The notes under the pieces: generated by a model
The model's database searches: none
Seen by the model: the letters and a program-made list of their open reading frames with translations, nothing else
Told to the model about the DNA's origin: nothing
Shown here: positions 48,708 to 58,500 of the stretch, piece by piece
Layout of the letters: the number at the start of each line of letters is the position of its first letter
Numbering within the stretch: the stretch's first letter is position 1
Assembly (NCBI GenBank): GCA_963784195.1
Contig: CAWARA010000011.1
Coordinates: 1-64,000 of the forward strand
Length of the DNA stretch: 64,000 bases
Direction of reading: 5' to 3'
DNA from: CAVQAH01 sp963784195
Lineage (GTDB): Bacteria; Acidobacteriota; Vicinamibacteria; Vicinamibacterales; 2-12-FULL-66-21
Program-made: the position numbers and the translations under genes

Positions 48708-49155
48708 GCCTCCACTCTATCGAGCGCCGCTTGACTCATGACGGCCAATGGCGCCGTGGATATCTGAGCAGCGGACATAACTCTGTACCTGCGCAGACAA
48801 GTGGAGCGCCAGAACTCAGGAATATGCGATTGGCCGGGGATTTCGCGCTGGCATGCACCCTGAAATACACCGGTGCAGCGCCTTCGAGATTAAACCTTGG
48901 CCGGTCTCACGAGGCGTCAGACGAGGGGATCCGACGCCTCTCCCGGATCCCCTCAGTCGCAACCGCAGATCTTACGGGACGCGGATCTCTCGCAATGCTT
49001 ACGGGACGCGGATCTTCGCGGATCTCTCGCAATGCTCACGGGACGCGGATCTTCGCGGATCTCTCACAATGCTCACGGGACGCGGATCGGTTGCTTCTAA
49101 CGGAAGTTCTTCGAGCAACGAGCGACGGACCACGAACCACGACATCGTCCGCAGC
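48708..49155. other. Gene-free region with tandem repeats
   Basis: No gene is supported on either strand. The right half is the 37-bp tandem array (48971-49090) and a heptad-repeat patch (49113-49143). Open frames here are by-products of the repeats. Confidence 0.65.
48971..49090 (+). repeat. Tandem array of a 37-bp unit
   Basis: Units begin CTTACGGGACGCGGATC or CTCACGGGACGCGGATC. Unit 1 (48971-48997) is 27 bp and lacks an internal 10 bp; units 2 (48998-49034) and 3 (49035-49071) are 37 bp with three differences; unit 4 (49072-49090) is partial. No spacers of unique sequence exist, so it is not a CRISPR. Confidence 0.92.
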
Positions 49156-49608
49156 TTACTTCCACGTATACCCAACCCCGAACTTGATTTCCGGACTGTC
49201 GATAGTTCCGACCTTGAACTCGACGAACAGGCCACGACGGTGCTCGACGCCGAGCAGAATGTTGAATCCGCCCTTCGGGTCGGTGTCGTTTTCGGTGTCG
49301 ACGATATTGAGGGCGGGACCGGCGCCGGCGTAGAACTGCCACGGCTGGGATGTAGGGAAGAAATACGCGAACTCGAAGTTGAACGCGATGACGGTCACGT
49401 CGTCACCCAGGCCGATCTCGGCGTTGGGACGGAACCGGAGACGATCGACAAGCGGCGCGGTCTGCGCGTGAGCGCCGAAGTAGAACTGATCGGGATCGAT
49501 CGAAACACCTGCGCGCACGCCGAAATCCTGCGCGGACGCAGGTGAGGCCAGCCCAACAGTAATTACCAGACACATCAGGCCGAAAACGGCCCTCTTCCAC
49601 CGCAGCAT
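49156..49608 (-). CDS. Outer-membrane beta-barrel protein
   Basis: A complete 150-residue protein. Signal peptide MLRWKRAVFGLMCLVITVGL to ASAQ, then alternating strands: DFGVRAGVSIDPDQFYFGAH, LRFRPNAEIGLGDDVTVIAF, QFYAGAGPALNIVDTENDTD, GGFNILLGVEHRRGLFVEFK, and a last strand PEIKFGVGYTWK. This is the OmpA/OmpW-like eight-strand barrel pattern with an aromatic near the C-terminus. Function is unknown; such proteins are abundant in Acidobacteria envelopes. Confidence 0.8.
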   Translation of the reverse strand: MLRWKRAVFGLMCLVITVGLASPASAQDFGVRAGVSIDPDQFYFGAHAQTAPLVDRLRFRPNAEIGLGDDVTVIAFNFEFAYFFPTSQPWQFYAGAGPALNIVDTENDTDPKGGFNILLGVEHRRGLFVEFKVGTIDSPEIKFGVGYTWK

Positions 49609-49817
49609 CAGTGACTCCTCCTCGCTAGAAGACCACCCTCTTTTGTCGGCCGTTCTACCGATCCGGTATAGAACGTCTGGCTCTCGCCAGACATTGCACC
49701 CCTGCGAGGCTGTAAATCAGCAGAACCACGGTGGGCGGATGTGGCACGTCGCGTGAGTATCAGTCGGGCACTGGGCACCCGTCGAAAGGCGACCGCGACC
49801 TTACATCAGGAGCTGGG

Positions 49818-50039
49818 ATGGAGAACACGGCAGTCAGGATTCGTTTGTGGCGTGAAGGGATGTTCACCTGTCACTTGTGCACCGAGGGATATCCCCACCT
49901 GCGCGTTTCCGCGAACAAGGAGGTTGTCGTCGAAGAAGTGGTGACGACCTGGCTGCAGGCTTGTGAACGTGCGCTGACACTGCAGGAGGTAGCGAAGAGA
50001 ACCCTGGAGAAAGTCGAGAGTCAGGCCGCGGTTTGCTGA
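49818..50039 (+). CDS. 73-residue conserved-looking hypothetical protein
   Basis: ATG 49818 follows AGGAG at a good gap. The product has a beta-rich start (MENTAVRIRLWREGMFTCHL) and a helical end (TWLQACERALTLQEVAKRTL). Two Cys form CHLC near residue 18. It is followed immediately by a strong terminator, which supports expression as a short transcript. I do not recognise a family. Confidence 0.6.
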   Translation: MENTAVRIRLWREGMFTCHLCTEGYPHLRVSANKEVVVEEVVTTWLQACERALTLQEVAKRTLEKVESQAAVC

Positions 50040-50047
50040 CGACGGGA

Positions 50048-50083
50048 TGTGGACGCGGCCTGGGTGCCGCGTCCACAATTTTT
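50048..50083 (+). terminator. Rho-independent terminator
   Basis: A perfect 12-bp stem (TGTGGACGCGGC with GCCGCGTCCACA) around CTGGGT, followed by ATTTTT. It ends the 73-residue gene and lies 6 bp from the convergent pruA stop. Confidence 0.9.
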
Positions 50084-50088
50084 CCTGC

Positions 50089-51804
50089 TTACTCTTCCTG
50101 CATGAACGGGTACTTGTAATCGCGCGGCGGCGCGAATGTCTCCTTCACCGTCCTCGCACTCACCCACCGGACGAGATTCAATTTCGAACCCGCCTTGTCG
50201 TTCGTGCCGGATCCGCGGGCCCCACCGAATGGCTGCTGCCCGACGACCGCGCCGGTCGGCTTGTCGTTGATGTAGAAGTTGCCGGCTGCGTTGCGGAGCG
50301 CGCTCAGCGCCTGACGAACCGCGCTGCGGTCACGCGCGAAGACGGCGCCGGTGAGCGCGTATGGTGACGTCCGATCGACAGTCGCCAGCGTGTCCTCCCA
50401 CTTGCCGTCGGGATAAACGTACGCCGTGACCACCGGCCCGAAGATCTCCTCGCACAGGAGGCGATAGGCCGGATCGGAGGTTTCAATCAGCGTGGGCTCG
50501 ATGAAGTAGCCGGTCTCGCCCTTCGCCGTGCCGCCCTGCAGCACTTTGGCGTTCTTCTTCGCATCGTCCAGGTACTCGCTGATGCGGACGAACGCTTTCT
50601 TGTCGATGACCGCGCCCATGAAGTTCCGGAAGTCCTGCACGTCGCCCATCTTGATGTCGCGCATCATCGCGATGGTGCGATCCTTGACCTCGCTCCACAG
50701 CGACTGCGGCACGTAGACGCGGCTTGCGGCCGAGCACTTCTGCCCCTGATACTCGAAGCCGCCGCGGGCGATCGCTACGGCCACCTCCTGCGGATCGGCG
50801 GACGGGTGAGCGACGATGAAGTCCTTGCCGCCGGTTTCCCCGACGAGACGCGGATAGGAACGATAGCGGCCGATGTTCTCGCCCACCTTCTTCCACATGC
50901 TGTTGAACACTTCCGTGCTGCCGGTAAAGTGCACCCCGGCCAGTTCCGGCGAGTCCAGCAGGACGCTGGTGATCTGCCTCGCCTCCCCCGGAACGAAATT
51001 GATCACGCCGGGCGGCATCCCTGCCGCTTCGAGCACGCGCAGCGTGTAGTAGCTGCTGAGCATGGCGCTCGACGCCGGCTTCCAGATCACCGTGTTGCCC
51101 ATCAGCGCGGGAGCGGTCGTCAGGTTGCCGCCGATCGCCGTGAAGTTGAACGGCGTGATGGCGTACACGAAGCCTTCGAGGGCCCGGTACTCCATCATGT
51201 TCCACATGCCCGGGCTGCTGACCGGCTGCTCGTGGTAGAGCTCCTGCGCGAAATAGGCGTTGAAGCGCCAGAAGTCGATCATCTCGGACGCCGCGTCGAT
51301 CTCTGCCTGGAACGCGGTCTTCGACTGTCCGAGCATCGTGGCGGCATTGATCGTCGGGCGCCACGTCGTCGCCAGCAGCTCGGCCGCGCGAAGCAGCACA
51401 GCCGCCCGATCCTCCCAGGGCCAGCTCGCCCACTCGCGTCGTGCTTCGGCCGCGGCGGCAATTGCCTGCTGAACGTGTTCCGGCCCCGCGAGGTGATACT
51501 CGGCCAGCACATGCTGATGGTCGTGCGGCATCACCGTCTTCTCGGTGCGGCCTGTCCGGATCTCGCGGCCACCGATGACGATCGGGATGTCGATCTTCTC
51601 GCCGGCCATCGACTTGAGGCGGGCCTTCAGTTCAGCGCGCTCGGGCGATCCGGGCGCATACGAGCGATTGGGGTCGTTGTGCGGCGCGGGTACACGGCGC
51701 ACACCGGCAAATGCGGCGTTCATGGTCAAGCCGTCCGCAGAGGACTTCTGTGCGGTTTCGCCGGTCACGGTTGTGGTCGGTGCAGTCGGTGCAGTTGAAG
51801 ACAT
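50089..51804 (-). CDS. pruA: L-glutamate gamma-semialdehyde (1-pyrroline-5-carboxylate) dehydrogenase
   Basis: An intact 571-residue aldehyde dehydrogenase that oxidises glutamate semialdehyde to glutamate with NAD in proline breakdown. ATG 51804 follows AGGA. The 45-residue Thr/Ala-rich start is non-conserved. Then come TVMPHDHQHVLAEYHLAGPE, the cofactor part FVYAITPFNFTAIGGNLTTA, VHFTGSTEVF, the catalytic Glu in LVGETGGKDFIVAH, the nucleophile Cys in YQGQKCSAASRVYVP, and the C-terminal FGGARGSGTNDKAGS. The pattern is that of the stand-alone eukaryote-like type rather than PutA. No proline dehydrogenase gene is nearby. It is divergent from the MATE gene with 65 bp between. Confidence 0.95.
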   Translation of the reverse strand: MSSTAPTAPTTTVTGETAQKSSADGLTMNAAFAGVRRVPAPHNDPNRSYAPGSPERAELKARLKSMAGEKIDIPIVIGGREIRTGRTEKTVMPHDHQHVLAEYHLAGPEHVQQAIAAAAEARREWASWPWEDRAAVLLRAAELLATTWRPTINAATMLGQSKTAFQAEIDAASEMIDFWRFNAYFAQELYHEQPVSSPGMWNMMEYRALEGFVYAITPFNFTAIGGNLTTAPALMGNTVIWKPASSAMLSSYYTLRVLEAAGMPPGVINFVPGEARQITSVLLDSPELAGVHFTGSTEVFNSMWKKVGENIGRYRSYPRLVGETGGKDFIVAHPSADPQEVAVAIARGGFEYQGQKCSAASRVYVPQSLWSEVKDRTIAMMRDIKMGDVQDFRNFMGAVIDKKAFVRISEYLDDAKKNAKVLQGGTAKGETGYFIEPTLIETSDPAYRLLCEEIFGPVVTAYVYPDGKWEDTLATVDRTSPYALTGAVFARDRSAVRQALSALRNAAGNFYINDKPTGAVVGQQPFGGARGSGTNDKAGSKLNLVRWVSARTVKETFAPPRDYKYPFMQEE

Positions 51805-51869
51805 GAGTTACATCCTGATGTAGGCCGAAACGCCGATTCTATCCTATAGTGGGTGGCGCCCCTCCGGCC

Positions 51870-53237
51870 ATGCAGGATCTGACCACCGGCTCGTTGACCC
51901 GCCACCTGCTGAAAACCTCCAGCTTCATGCTGTTCACGATGGTCTTCCAGACCCTCTATTTTCTGGTGGATCTGTATTGGGTCGGACGCCTGGGCAAGGA
52001 AGCGGTGGCGGCGGTCAGCATCGCCGGCAACCTGACCTTCATCGTCCTGGCAATCACCCAAATGCTGGCCGTCGGCACGACGACGCTCGTCTCTCATGCG
52101 GCGGGGCGAAAGGACCGTGAGCGCGCCAACGTCGTGTTCAATCAATCGCAGGTCCTGGCAGTGATCGTCGGACTGCTGTTTCTCGTGGTCTCGATGACGT
52201 TTCGCACGGCGTACGTGCGGATGGTCAGCGCAGATCCGGAAACGGCGGCGCTGGCCGCCGACTACCTCCTGTGGTTTCTCCCGGCGATGTCGCTGCAGTT
52301 CGGCATAGTGGGGATGGGCGCGGCGCTGCGTGGCGTCGGCAATTTCAAACCCGGGATGATCGTGCAGACGGCCACCGTGATCATCAACATGATCCTCGCG
52401 CCATTTCTGATCTTCGGGTGGGTCACCGGCCATGCGATGGGTGTGGCTGGCGCGGCAATCTCGACGCTGGTCGCCATCATCATCGGAACGATCTGGCTGG
52501 CCACCTACTTTCGCGGCGCCGATTCTTTCCTGCACTTCCACGCGGATGAGTGGAAGCCACAGATGAACCTGTGGGGCCAGATGCTGAAGATTGGGCTGCC
52601 GGCCGGAGCGGAGTTCGGACTGATGGCGGTCTACCTGATGATCGTCTACACGGTGACGCGGCGGTTCGGTGCGGCTGCACAGGCGGGCTTCGGCATCGGA
52701 CTGCGACTCGTGCAGGCGGGCTTCTTGCCCGTGGTGGCGCTCGGCTTTTCAGTGGCGCCGGTTGCCGGTCAAAACGTAGGCGCAGGCAAACCCGAGCGAG
52801 TGAAGGCGGCGTTTCGAACCGCCGTCCTGCTGGCGGCCGCGGCCATGGTCATGTTTGCCGCGCTGTGTCACTTCGCCGCAAGCGCGATGATCTCGGTGTT
52901 CTCGAACGATCCGAACGTGATCGCCGTCGGCACCGAGTACCTCCTCATCGTCTCGTGGACGTTCGTCGCGTCCGGCGTCATCTTCGTTGCGTCGAGCATG
53001 TTTCAGGCGCTCGGCAACACGGTGCCACCACTCATCTCCTCGATCACGCGGCTGCTGATCGTGGCGATCCCGGTGCTGCTGCTCGCCCGTCTGCCAGGAT
53101 TCGAGCTCCGCTGGATTTGGTACATCTCGGCGGCCGCCGTGGCGCTGCAGATGGCATTCAACCTTCTGCTGCTGCGGCGCGAGTTCGGGCTGCGGCTGGG
53201 ACCGATGACGGCGCCCGTTCAAGAGGCCGCCCCGTAA
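51870..53237 (+). CDS. MATE family multidrug/cation antiporter
   Basis: A 455-residue, 12-helix inner-membrane exporter. ATG 51870 (MQDLTTGSLTRHLLKTSSFM) is preferred to GTG 51849 because it matches the family start. The two pseudo-repeats are visible: VFQTLYFLVDLYWVGRLGKE, then AVSIAGNLTFIVLAITQMLA, GTTTLVSHAAGRKDRERANV in the first half and GAAAQAGFGIGLRLVQAGFL, GFSVAPVAGQNVGAGKPERV in the second. MATE proteins expel cationic compounds with proton or sodium exchange. The frame is unbroken. Confidence 0.93.
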   Translation: MQDLTTGSLTRHLLKTSSFMLFTMVFQTLYFLVDLYWVGRLGKEAVAAVSIAGNLTFIVLAITQMLAVGTTTLVSHAAGRKDRERANVVFNQSQVLAVIVGLLFLVVSMTFRTAYVRMVSADPETAALAADYLLWFLPAMSLQFGIVGMGAALRGVGNFKPGMIVQTATVIINMILAPFLIFGWVTGHAMGVAGAAISTLVAIIIGTIWLATYFRGADSFLHFHADEWKPQMNLWGQMLKIGLPAGAEFGLMAVYLMIVYTVTRRFGAAAQAGFGIGLRLVQAGFLPVVALGFSVAPVAGQNVGAGKPERVKAAFRTAVLLAAAAMVMFAALCHFAASAMISVFSNDPNVIAVGTEYLLIVSWTFVASGVIFVASSMFQALGNTVPPLISSITRLLIVAIPVLLLARLPGFELRWIWYISAAAVALQMAFNLLLLRREFGLRLGPMTAPVQEAAP

Positions 53238-53244
53238 TCGACGT

Positions 53245-53835
53245 TCAGAGATATTTCCAGTTCCGGCTCTTGCCTTCCGCCATCCAGGCGACCGCGGTAT
53301 CGAGCCGCTTCTGGCGTGTGCGATCGGTCTTCGCTTCGGTCAGCCATTCGACGTAATCGCGCCGGTTGCTCGGGCTGAACGCGTCGAATGTCCGTCGCGC
53401 ATCCTTGTTGCCCTTCAGCGCGGCCTCGAGATCAGCAGGCACCACGAGCGCCTTCTTCCCTGCCGGACGTTTCCGGACGACCTTCACCCCTTCATCGTTC
53501 AGTGCCGCAGCCTTCTTGATGTAGCCCGACAACGTGCGGTCCGCCGGGAGATCGTCCAGGGAAGTGATCCGGCCGAACTGCCCCATCGCATCCCGCTCGC
53601 CGCTACCGTTCAGCACGAGGCTCTCCTTCCAGAAACCGAAGGCGCAGTGCTTCTTGAACGACGCCATACTGCACAGCATTCCTTTGTGCAGGAAGTGCGG
53701 AAAACTCCACTTCATCGTCTCCTCGACTTCCGGGACCGCCGCGTGTACGAGCTTCCGGATGTGGCGAAGAATCGGCTTGGCAAAGTCTTCCGACTTGCTG
53801 ATGTAGTCGTCGATGCGCTGATCTCGCTTGCCCAT
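53245..53835 (-). CDS. YdeI/DUF1801-family protein
   Basis: A 196-residue protein; ATG 53835 follows GGAG. The N-terminal two thirds is a DUF1801 fold (DDYISKSEDFAKPILRHIRK, VEETMKWSFPHFLHKGMLCS, KHCAFGFWKESLVLNGSGER). The C-terminal part is the OmdA/YdeI type (VVPADLEAALKGNKDARRTF, FSPSNRRDYVEWLTEAKTDR). Relatives in this superfamily are linked to bacteriocin or antimicrobial-peptide tolerance. Biochemical role is unknown. The gene is intact. Confidence 0.87.
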   Translation of the reverse strand: MGKRDQRIDDYISKSEDFAKPILRHIRKLVHAAVPEVEETMKWSFPHFLHKGMLCSMASFKKHCAFGFWKESLVLNGSGERDAMGQFGRITSLDDLPADRTLSGYIKKAAALNDEGVKVVRKRPAGKKALVVPADLEAALKGNKDARRTFDAFSPSNRRDYVEWLTEAKTDRTRQKRLDTAVAWMAEGKSRNWKYL

Positions 53836-53889
53836 GTATGACTCCTTGGCGCGAATCCTAGTCCTGGTGGGGGGAGGGTGCTTCTCCAA

Positions 53890-54107
53890 AATTGCGGTGG
53901 GAGGTTGGACGGAGGGGACGGAGGGAACGGAACGAGCTTCAAAAACGGAGACACGGAGGCACGGAGGCAAACGGGAGCCGTCAAGCTGGGCTGCGAGCGA
54001 TCGGCAGCCTGGCCGAAGGCCAGGCTGGTGGGGAGTCAGGCGATCGGGAACGCGAGCGCCTCAAGAACAAGTGGGCGTTCGCGTTCCCGATCGCCTGACT
54101 CCCCACC
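53890..54107. repeat. REP-like hairpins and GGAGG-type simple repeats
   Basis: Simple repeats based on ACGGAGGCACGGAGG occupy about 53900-53975. A perfect hairpin AGCCTGGCC-GAA-GGCCAGGCT follows at 54006-54026. Then comes a 34-bp inverted repeat, 54027-54060 against 54074-54107, with one mismatch and a 13-base loop. The long repeat would form a very stable cruciform or RNA hairpin and may end transcripts arriving from either side. Confidence 0.85.
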
Positions 54108-54888
54108 CGCGCGCCCGCGCGCGGCCGATCGCGCTACGACCAGTAGAACAACCGGGGTCTCCGCGGATCTCCGTTTCTCCGTTTCTCCGAGTTAGCGCTC
54201 GTTCCCTTCCCTCCGTCTCCTCCGTTTCCGCGTCCTCCGTACTCCCCGTTCTCTCACGGCGCGAAGCGCCGCCGCAGCCACGGTATTCGCTCGTATCGGC
54301 AGTGACGCGGACGATGACGTCGAAGCGCTCGCCGCTCGTCCGGTCGATGCACTCTCCCGATGTCCGCTCGATTCTGATCGTACGGCCTTCGCTCGATTGC
54401 TCGATCACATTACCAGCGGCGCCGTCTGCCGGAAACTTCGACCGTGTCTTGCCATCGTCGAACACGATGCCCGATCCATCGTCGATCTCGAGCGTCCAGG
54501 CGGGATTCTGGCCGGCCGCGCGGAAGTCGACGCCTCTGAGCCTGGCCTCTTCCCAGGGCACCGCGGCGGGCTGATTGACGCAGCCGGCGTGCGACTCACC
54601 AGGGGCTTCGGTCGACGCCTGACCGTTGCGCTCGCGAAAGGTGAACTTGCCGTCCGTGAAGTGAACGCCGGAGGTCGAGGGGATCTGGGGAAGTGACAGC
54701 GTGCGATCGCCGACGAAGAGCCAGACGCGCTCGGGCTCGAAGCGCGCGACGAAGCGATAACCGCCGTCACAGCGATACGCATGTGTGGAGCCCGCCAGCG
54801 ACACCCGCTCGGCCGGGCGGGAGCAGGCGAGCTCCATCGCGATCAGGATCGTGGCTGCGAGAACCGTGCACGGGGCCGGGACGCGCAC
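54061..54888 (-). CDS. MliC-domain lipoprotein
   Basis: GTG 54888 follows AGAGG. A lipoprotein signal (VLAATILIAMELAC) leads to an MliC domain (HAYRCDGGYRFVARFEPERV, SLPQIPSTSGVHFTDGKFTF, and a closing Cys in SHAGC), the fold that inhibits C-type lysozyme. A second beta domain follows, with PAWTLEIDDGSGIVFDDGKT and VIVRVTADTSEYRGCGG, similar to COG3650-type modules. The last 65 residues are repetitive and charged and run into the REP repeat, so the true C-terminus may be a frame-shifted one near 54230. It overlaps nothing and lies 19 bp after the TerB-like gene. Confidence 0.75.
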   Translation of the reverse strand: MRVPAPCTVLAATILIAMELACSRPAERVSLAGSTHAYRCDGGYRFVARFEPERVWLFVGDRTLSLPQIPSTSGVHFTDGKFTFRERNGQASTEAPGESHAGCVNQPAAVPWEEARLRGVDFRAAGQNPAWTLEIDDGSGIVFDDGKTRSKFPADGAAGNVIEQSSEGRTIRIERTSGECIDRTSGERFDVIVRVTADTSEYRGCGGASRRERTGSTEDAETEETEGRERALTRRNGETEIRGDPGCSTGRSAIGRARARGWGVRRSGTRTPTCS

Positions 54889-54907
54889 GCTGTACCTCTT
54901 GTGCCGA

Positions 54908-55483
54908 TTAGCGCCCGGCCTTGAGCTCCGCCGCGATCGACGCCAGCAGCTTGCGTTCTTCACTCGAGACCTTGCCGATGCCAAGAAGGCCACCCGAGGC
55001 CGCGGCAATCTCTTCGCAATACTTGACGAGGTCCTCGGCGCTCAGGCTCGCGGTATTCGCCGATTGCCCAGACATGACGGCGCTGATGAGCCGCATCGCG
55101 CGAGTGAAGACGGCTTCCGATGGCTGCCTGTCGAGCCAATCCGCGAGCTGGCGGTCGGCAGCACTTCCGGCGGCGATTCCCCTCGCACGCGCCAGATCGA
55201 CAATCATCTTGCGCTCCTGCGCGCTGACCCCGCCCTCAGCCCACGCAACGCGGACGAGCGGAATCAGGGGCAGCAGCGGAACAGTTTCCGGCGTGAACCC
55301 GAGCGCCTGCAGTTCGTCGAGCAATGCGGGGTCGCTGAGGCCTGTCGAGGCGCCCAGATCCTTGCGCGCCTTGGCGGCGGCATCGGCCGCGCGCATCTTC
55401 TCGATCAGCTCACGATCCTTCTTGCGGAAATAATCTTCTTCCAACGCACGGCCGCGATCGGCCAACGGATTGTCTTCGGTCAT
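54908..55483 (-). CDS. TerB-like protein
   Basis: A complete 191-residue soluble protein. An N-terminal coiled-coil stretch (ALEEDYFRKKDRELIEKMRA) precedes a TerB-like helical domain (LPLIPLVRVAWAEGGVSAQE, RKMIVDLARARGI) and a second helical half (VKYCEEIAAASGGLLGIGKV followed by SSEERKLLASIAAELKA). TerB was named from tellurite resistance, but most family members have other or unknown roles. It may be cotranscribed with the MliC lipoprotein 19 bp downstream. Confidence 0.8.
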   Translation of the reverse strand: MTEDNPLADRGRALEEDYFRKKDRELIEKMRAADAAAKARKDLGASTGLSDPALLDELQALGFTPETVPLLPLIPLVRVAWAEGGVSAQERKMIVDLARARGIAAGSAADRQLADWLDRQPSEAVFTRAMRLISAVMSGQSANTASLSAEDLVKYCEEIAAASGGLLGIGKVSSEERKLLASIAAELKAGR

Positions 55484-55526
55484 CCAGGATTCTCCTCGAA
55501 CAATGACGCGCCGCTGAACCGGCGCG

Positions 55527-58500
55527 CTACGACCCGCCCGAGCCCGCGCTGGTCGGCGCGCCGCCGGTCGTGGCAGGCTTCGGCATGTCGTTCCAGTTCA
55601 GCACGGAGTTGAATACCATGTTGAACTCGCCGTGATTCTGCCAGCGATAGATCGGATTGTTGGCGAACAGGAGCACACGGCCCTTGCCGTTGAACCCGCC
55701 AGGCACGTCGACGGCGAACGGCCGCTGACGGATCTCCGCGGCGCCGCGCATCAAGCCGCTCAGGACCGCTTCGTCGCCGCCGACATAACGCGCGAGCACC
55801 GAGCCTTGATCGGGCTGACCGACGCTCATCAGAGGACCACCAAGGTACTTGATGGGCATGATCCGCTCGCTGTAGCCGTAGAACACCGGGTGATCGAGCC
55901 GGAGAACCTCCGCGTTGACGAGCGGCCGTGGCGCATAGAACTGCGCCGAGGTCGCGCCGGACGCGTCAACGGTTCGCGCGAACCCCAGTTCGGTCGGGAA
56001 CCTGACGGCATTCCCCATCGCGATCACGGTTCCGCCGGCTTCGAGGAATCGTGCCACGGCGTCGACGCCTTCGCCGCCGATGCCGCCGGTGATGTCCGGC
56101 GATTCCCCATACATGCCGAGGAACTTGTACTTCGTGCCCTTCATATAAGGAACCGGCTTTGCCGCGGGCGGCTGGAACACCGCCTGACGATTCAGGTTCT
56201 GCGTCGGCAGCAGCAGCACGTCGTAATCCGCGCGGAGGTTTCCTTTCGTCAGACGCTCCTTGTAAATCAGATCGTAGGGGATGCCGAACTTGTCGAACGT
56301 GAAGCGCACCCAGCCGATCTCCTGCGTGCCATTCCACGACGTGAACATCGCGATACGCGGCGCATCCGCATCGTGGGACTCGACGGCCGGCACGGTTGCC
56401 AGCGCTGCGCCGGTCAGGCCGAACTCTTCGACAGCCGCGCGTACCGCCGTCAGATCGGCAGGAGGGGTGACGATGAAAGAGCCGGCCGGGAATTCGACGC
56501 CATCAGCCTTGAAGCTCTTCTCGGCGATCTTCATGGGCACCGTCCGCAGCTTGTAGCGGAAGGCCACCATGTTGTTCGAACCGTAGTGCGCAACCGCGAG
56601 GCCGGCGCTGCCCGTCCCACTGACCTTCCCCTTCAAGGCCACTTGCTTCACCGGCGTCGTCGGCACAGTGAGAATCGCCTTGTCCTTGATCTCCTTCACG
56701 TCCACCATCATCGTCAGGCCCATCGTCCAGCCGCTGTCGTCGTAGGTACGGAGCGTTGGATCGGGATACTGCTGGCGCTCGAGCAGGTTCTTGGCGAGAC
56801 GGCCGTACGGCTGATCGCGCTTGATGACGTACGAGCCGGCCGGGAACGTCCCGTCGGTGGTCTTGATCTCGGCGGTCGCCTGACCGATCTCGATGCGCTG
56901 GATCCGGAGAATGTTCACCAGCTCGGCGACACGAGTCATCTCGCGCTGCACCGGAATCACATAGCCATGTGGCGGATCGTTCTTGCCGGCGTCGATCGAG
57001 TTCTGTGTCTTGCGGTAGAAGTTGTCGACGACGAGGTTTGGGAACATCGACGTGAGCTGAAGACCGCTCAGCACACCCGTCTGCATGTAGTTGGTGTTGT
57101 TCCGCCGCGAAAAGTTGTTGGCCGCGCCAGGAGGAATCGGGATGCCGCGATACCACTCGCGCTGCTGGGCGCCGCCTCGTCCGCTTCCCGCAGTGGCGCC
57201 ACGCCCGGCGGCGCCGCGTCCACCCTCGCCCTGCTCGCCGCCTCCGCCGCCCTGACCTTCCTGCGCCGGCGCGTCGGGCGGCGTGTCGCCGCCGCTACCG
57301 CGCGCGCCTCGTCCTCCCTCACGTCCTGCGCCCTGCGCCGCACCTTCGCGCCCACCGCGACCCCCACGGCCAGCGCCCTCACGGCCTCCACCCTCTCGGC
57401 CACCGCCCTCTCGGCCACCGCCCTCAGCCGCCGCCGTTCCACGGCCACCGGGACCGCTCTCACGCCCCGACTGCGTTTCGTACATGCGCATCATGCCGTT
57501 GTGGTTGTAAGCGACCGAGCCGAGGTACCCGGGCGACCAGCCATCCATGAAGGCATGCGTGTACACACCGGGCATGCCCCACTTCGTCATCTGCGCCAGC
57601 TCGAAGTTCGAGAAGAACGGCAGTTCCGTGAAGAGAATGGGATCGAGATTCGGGTTCTGCGGCGGACCGCCACTGTAGGTGTAGAGCAGCGGCAGCGACT
57701 CGTGCAGGTCGTGCATGATCGGCGGATGCGCGCTGAAGTACCACTCGCCGAGCGCGCGCATCGACACCTGCGACAGGTTTATGTCGCGATTGTTGTCGTG
57801 ATAGACGTACTTGCCCCAGTACGGAATCCCAGCGCCACCACGGCCACCACCGCCGCCGCCACCGCCGCACCACCCGCAGGAGGCGCGTCGCCGGCCTGCT
57901 GCTCTTCCTGCTGGCGGTAGAACCAGTCGACATTGCGATCGCGGCCATCGGGATCGGCAACGGGCGTCACCGACACGATGACGTTGTCGCGGATCTGGCG
58001 GATGAGCGGAGAGGTTTCCGTGGCGAGGCGATACACCAGCTCCATCAACATTTCTGACGGCCCTGTCTCGCCGCTGTGAAGACCGCCCATCAGGTGGTAG
58101 TGCGGCTTCGTCGTCGTGACGAGCTGCCGGATTTGTTCCGGCGTCTGACCGCGAGGATCCGCGATCTTCGCCAGGTTCTCCCGATTCTGTTGGAGATTCG
58201 TGATGTTCTCGTCCGACGACACCCAGACCACGACCAGCTCGCGATCCTCGTCGGACTTCCCGATGGTCTCGACCTTCACCCGCGGCGTTGCTGCCGCCAG
58301 CGCGCGGTAGTACTTCACGATGTCTTCGTAGTAGGTCAGCTTACCGGGAGCGCCGATGTGATATCCCAGCACGTCCTTCGGCATCGGGATACCAGGCACT
58401 CGGGGAAGATGATCGACCAGCGGACTGATGAAGTACGGCTGCGTCGTCCATTCCTTGACGGACTTGGCGAAATCCTCGTCCTGCGTCTGAGCCGGATCGC

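Noticed and set aside
48971..49090. Possible CRISPR array
   Set aside because: Units are adjacent with no unique spacers and no cas gene is in the window.
54061..54230. C-terminal tail of the MliC lipoprotein frame as a functional domain
   Set aside because: It is encoded by simple repeats and one arm of the inverted repeat, so it is likely an accidental extension.
55632..57920. 762-codon open frame antisense to the M14 peptidase
   Set aside because: No motif, no ribosome binding site, and composition typical of a shadow frame of a high-GC gene.
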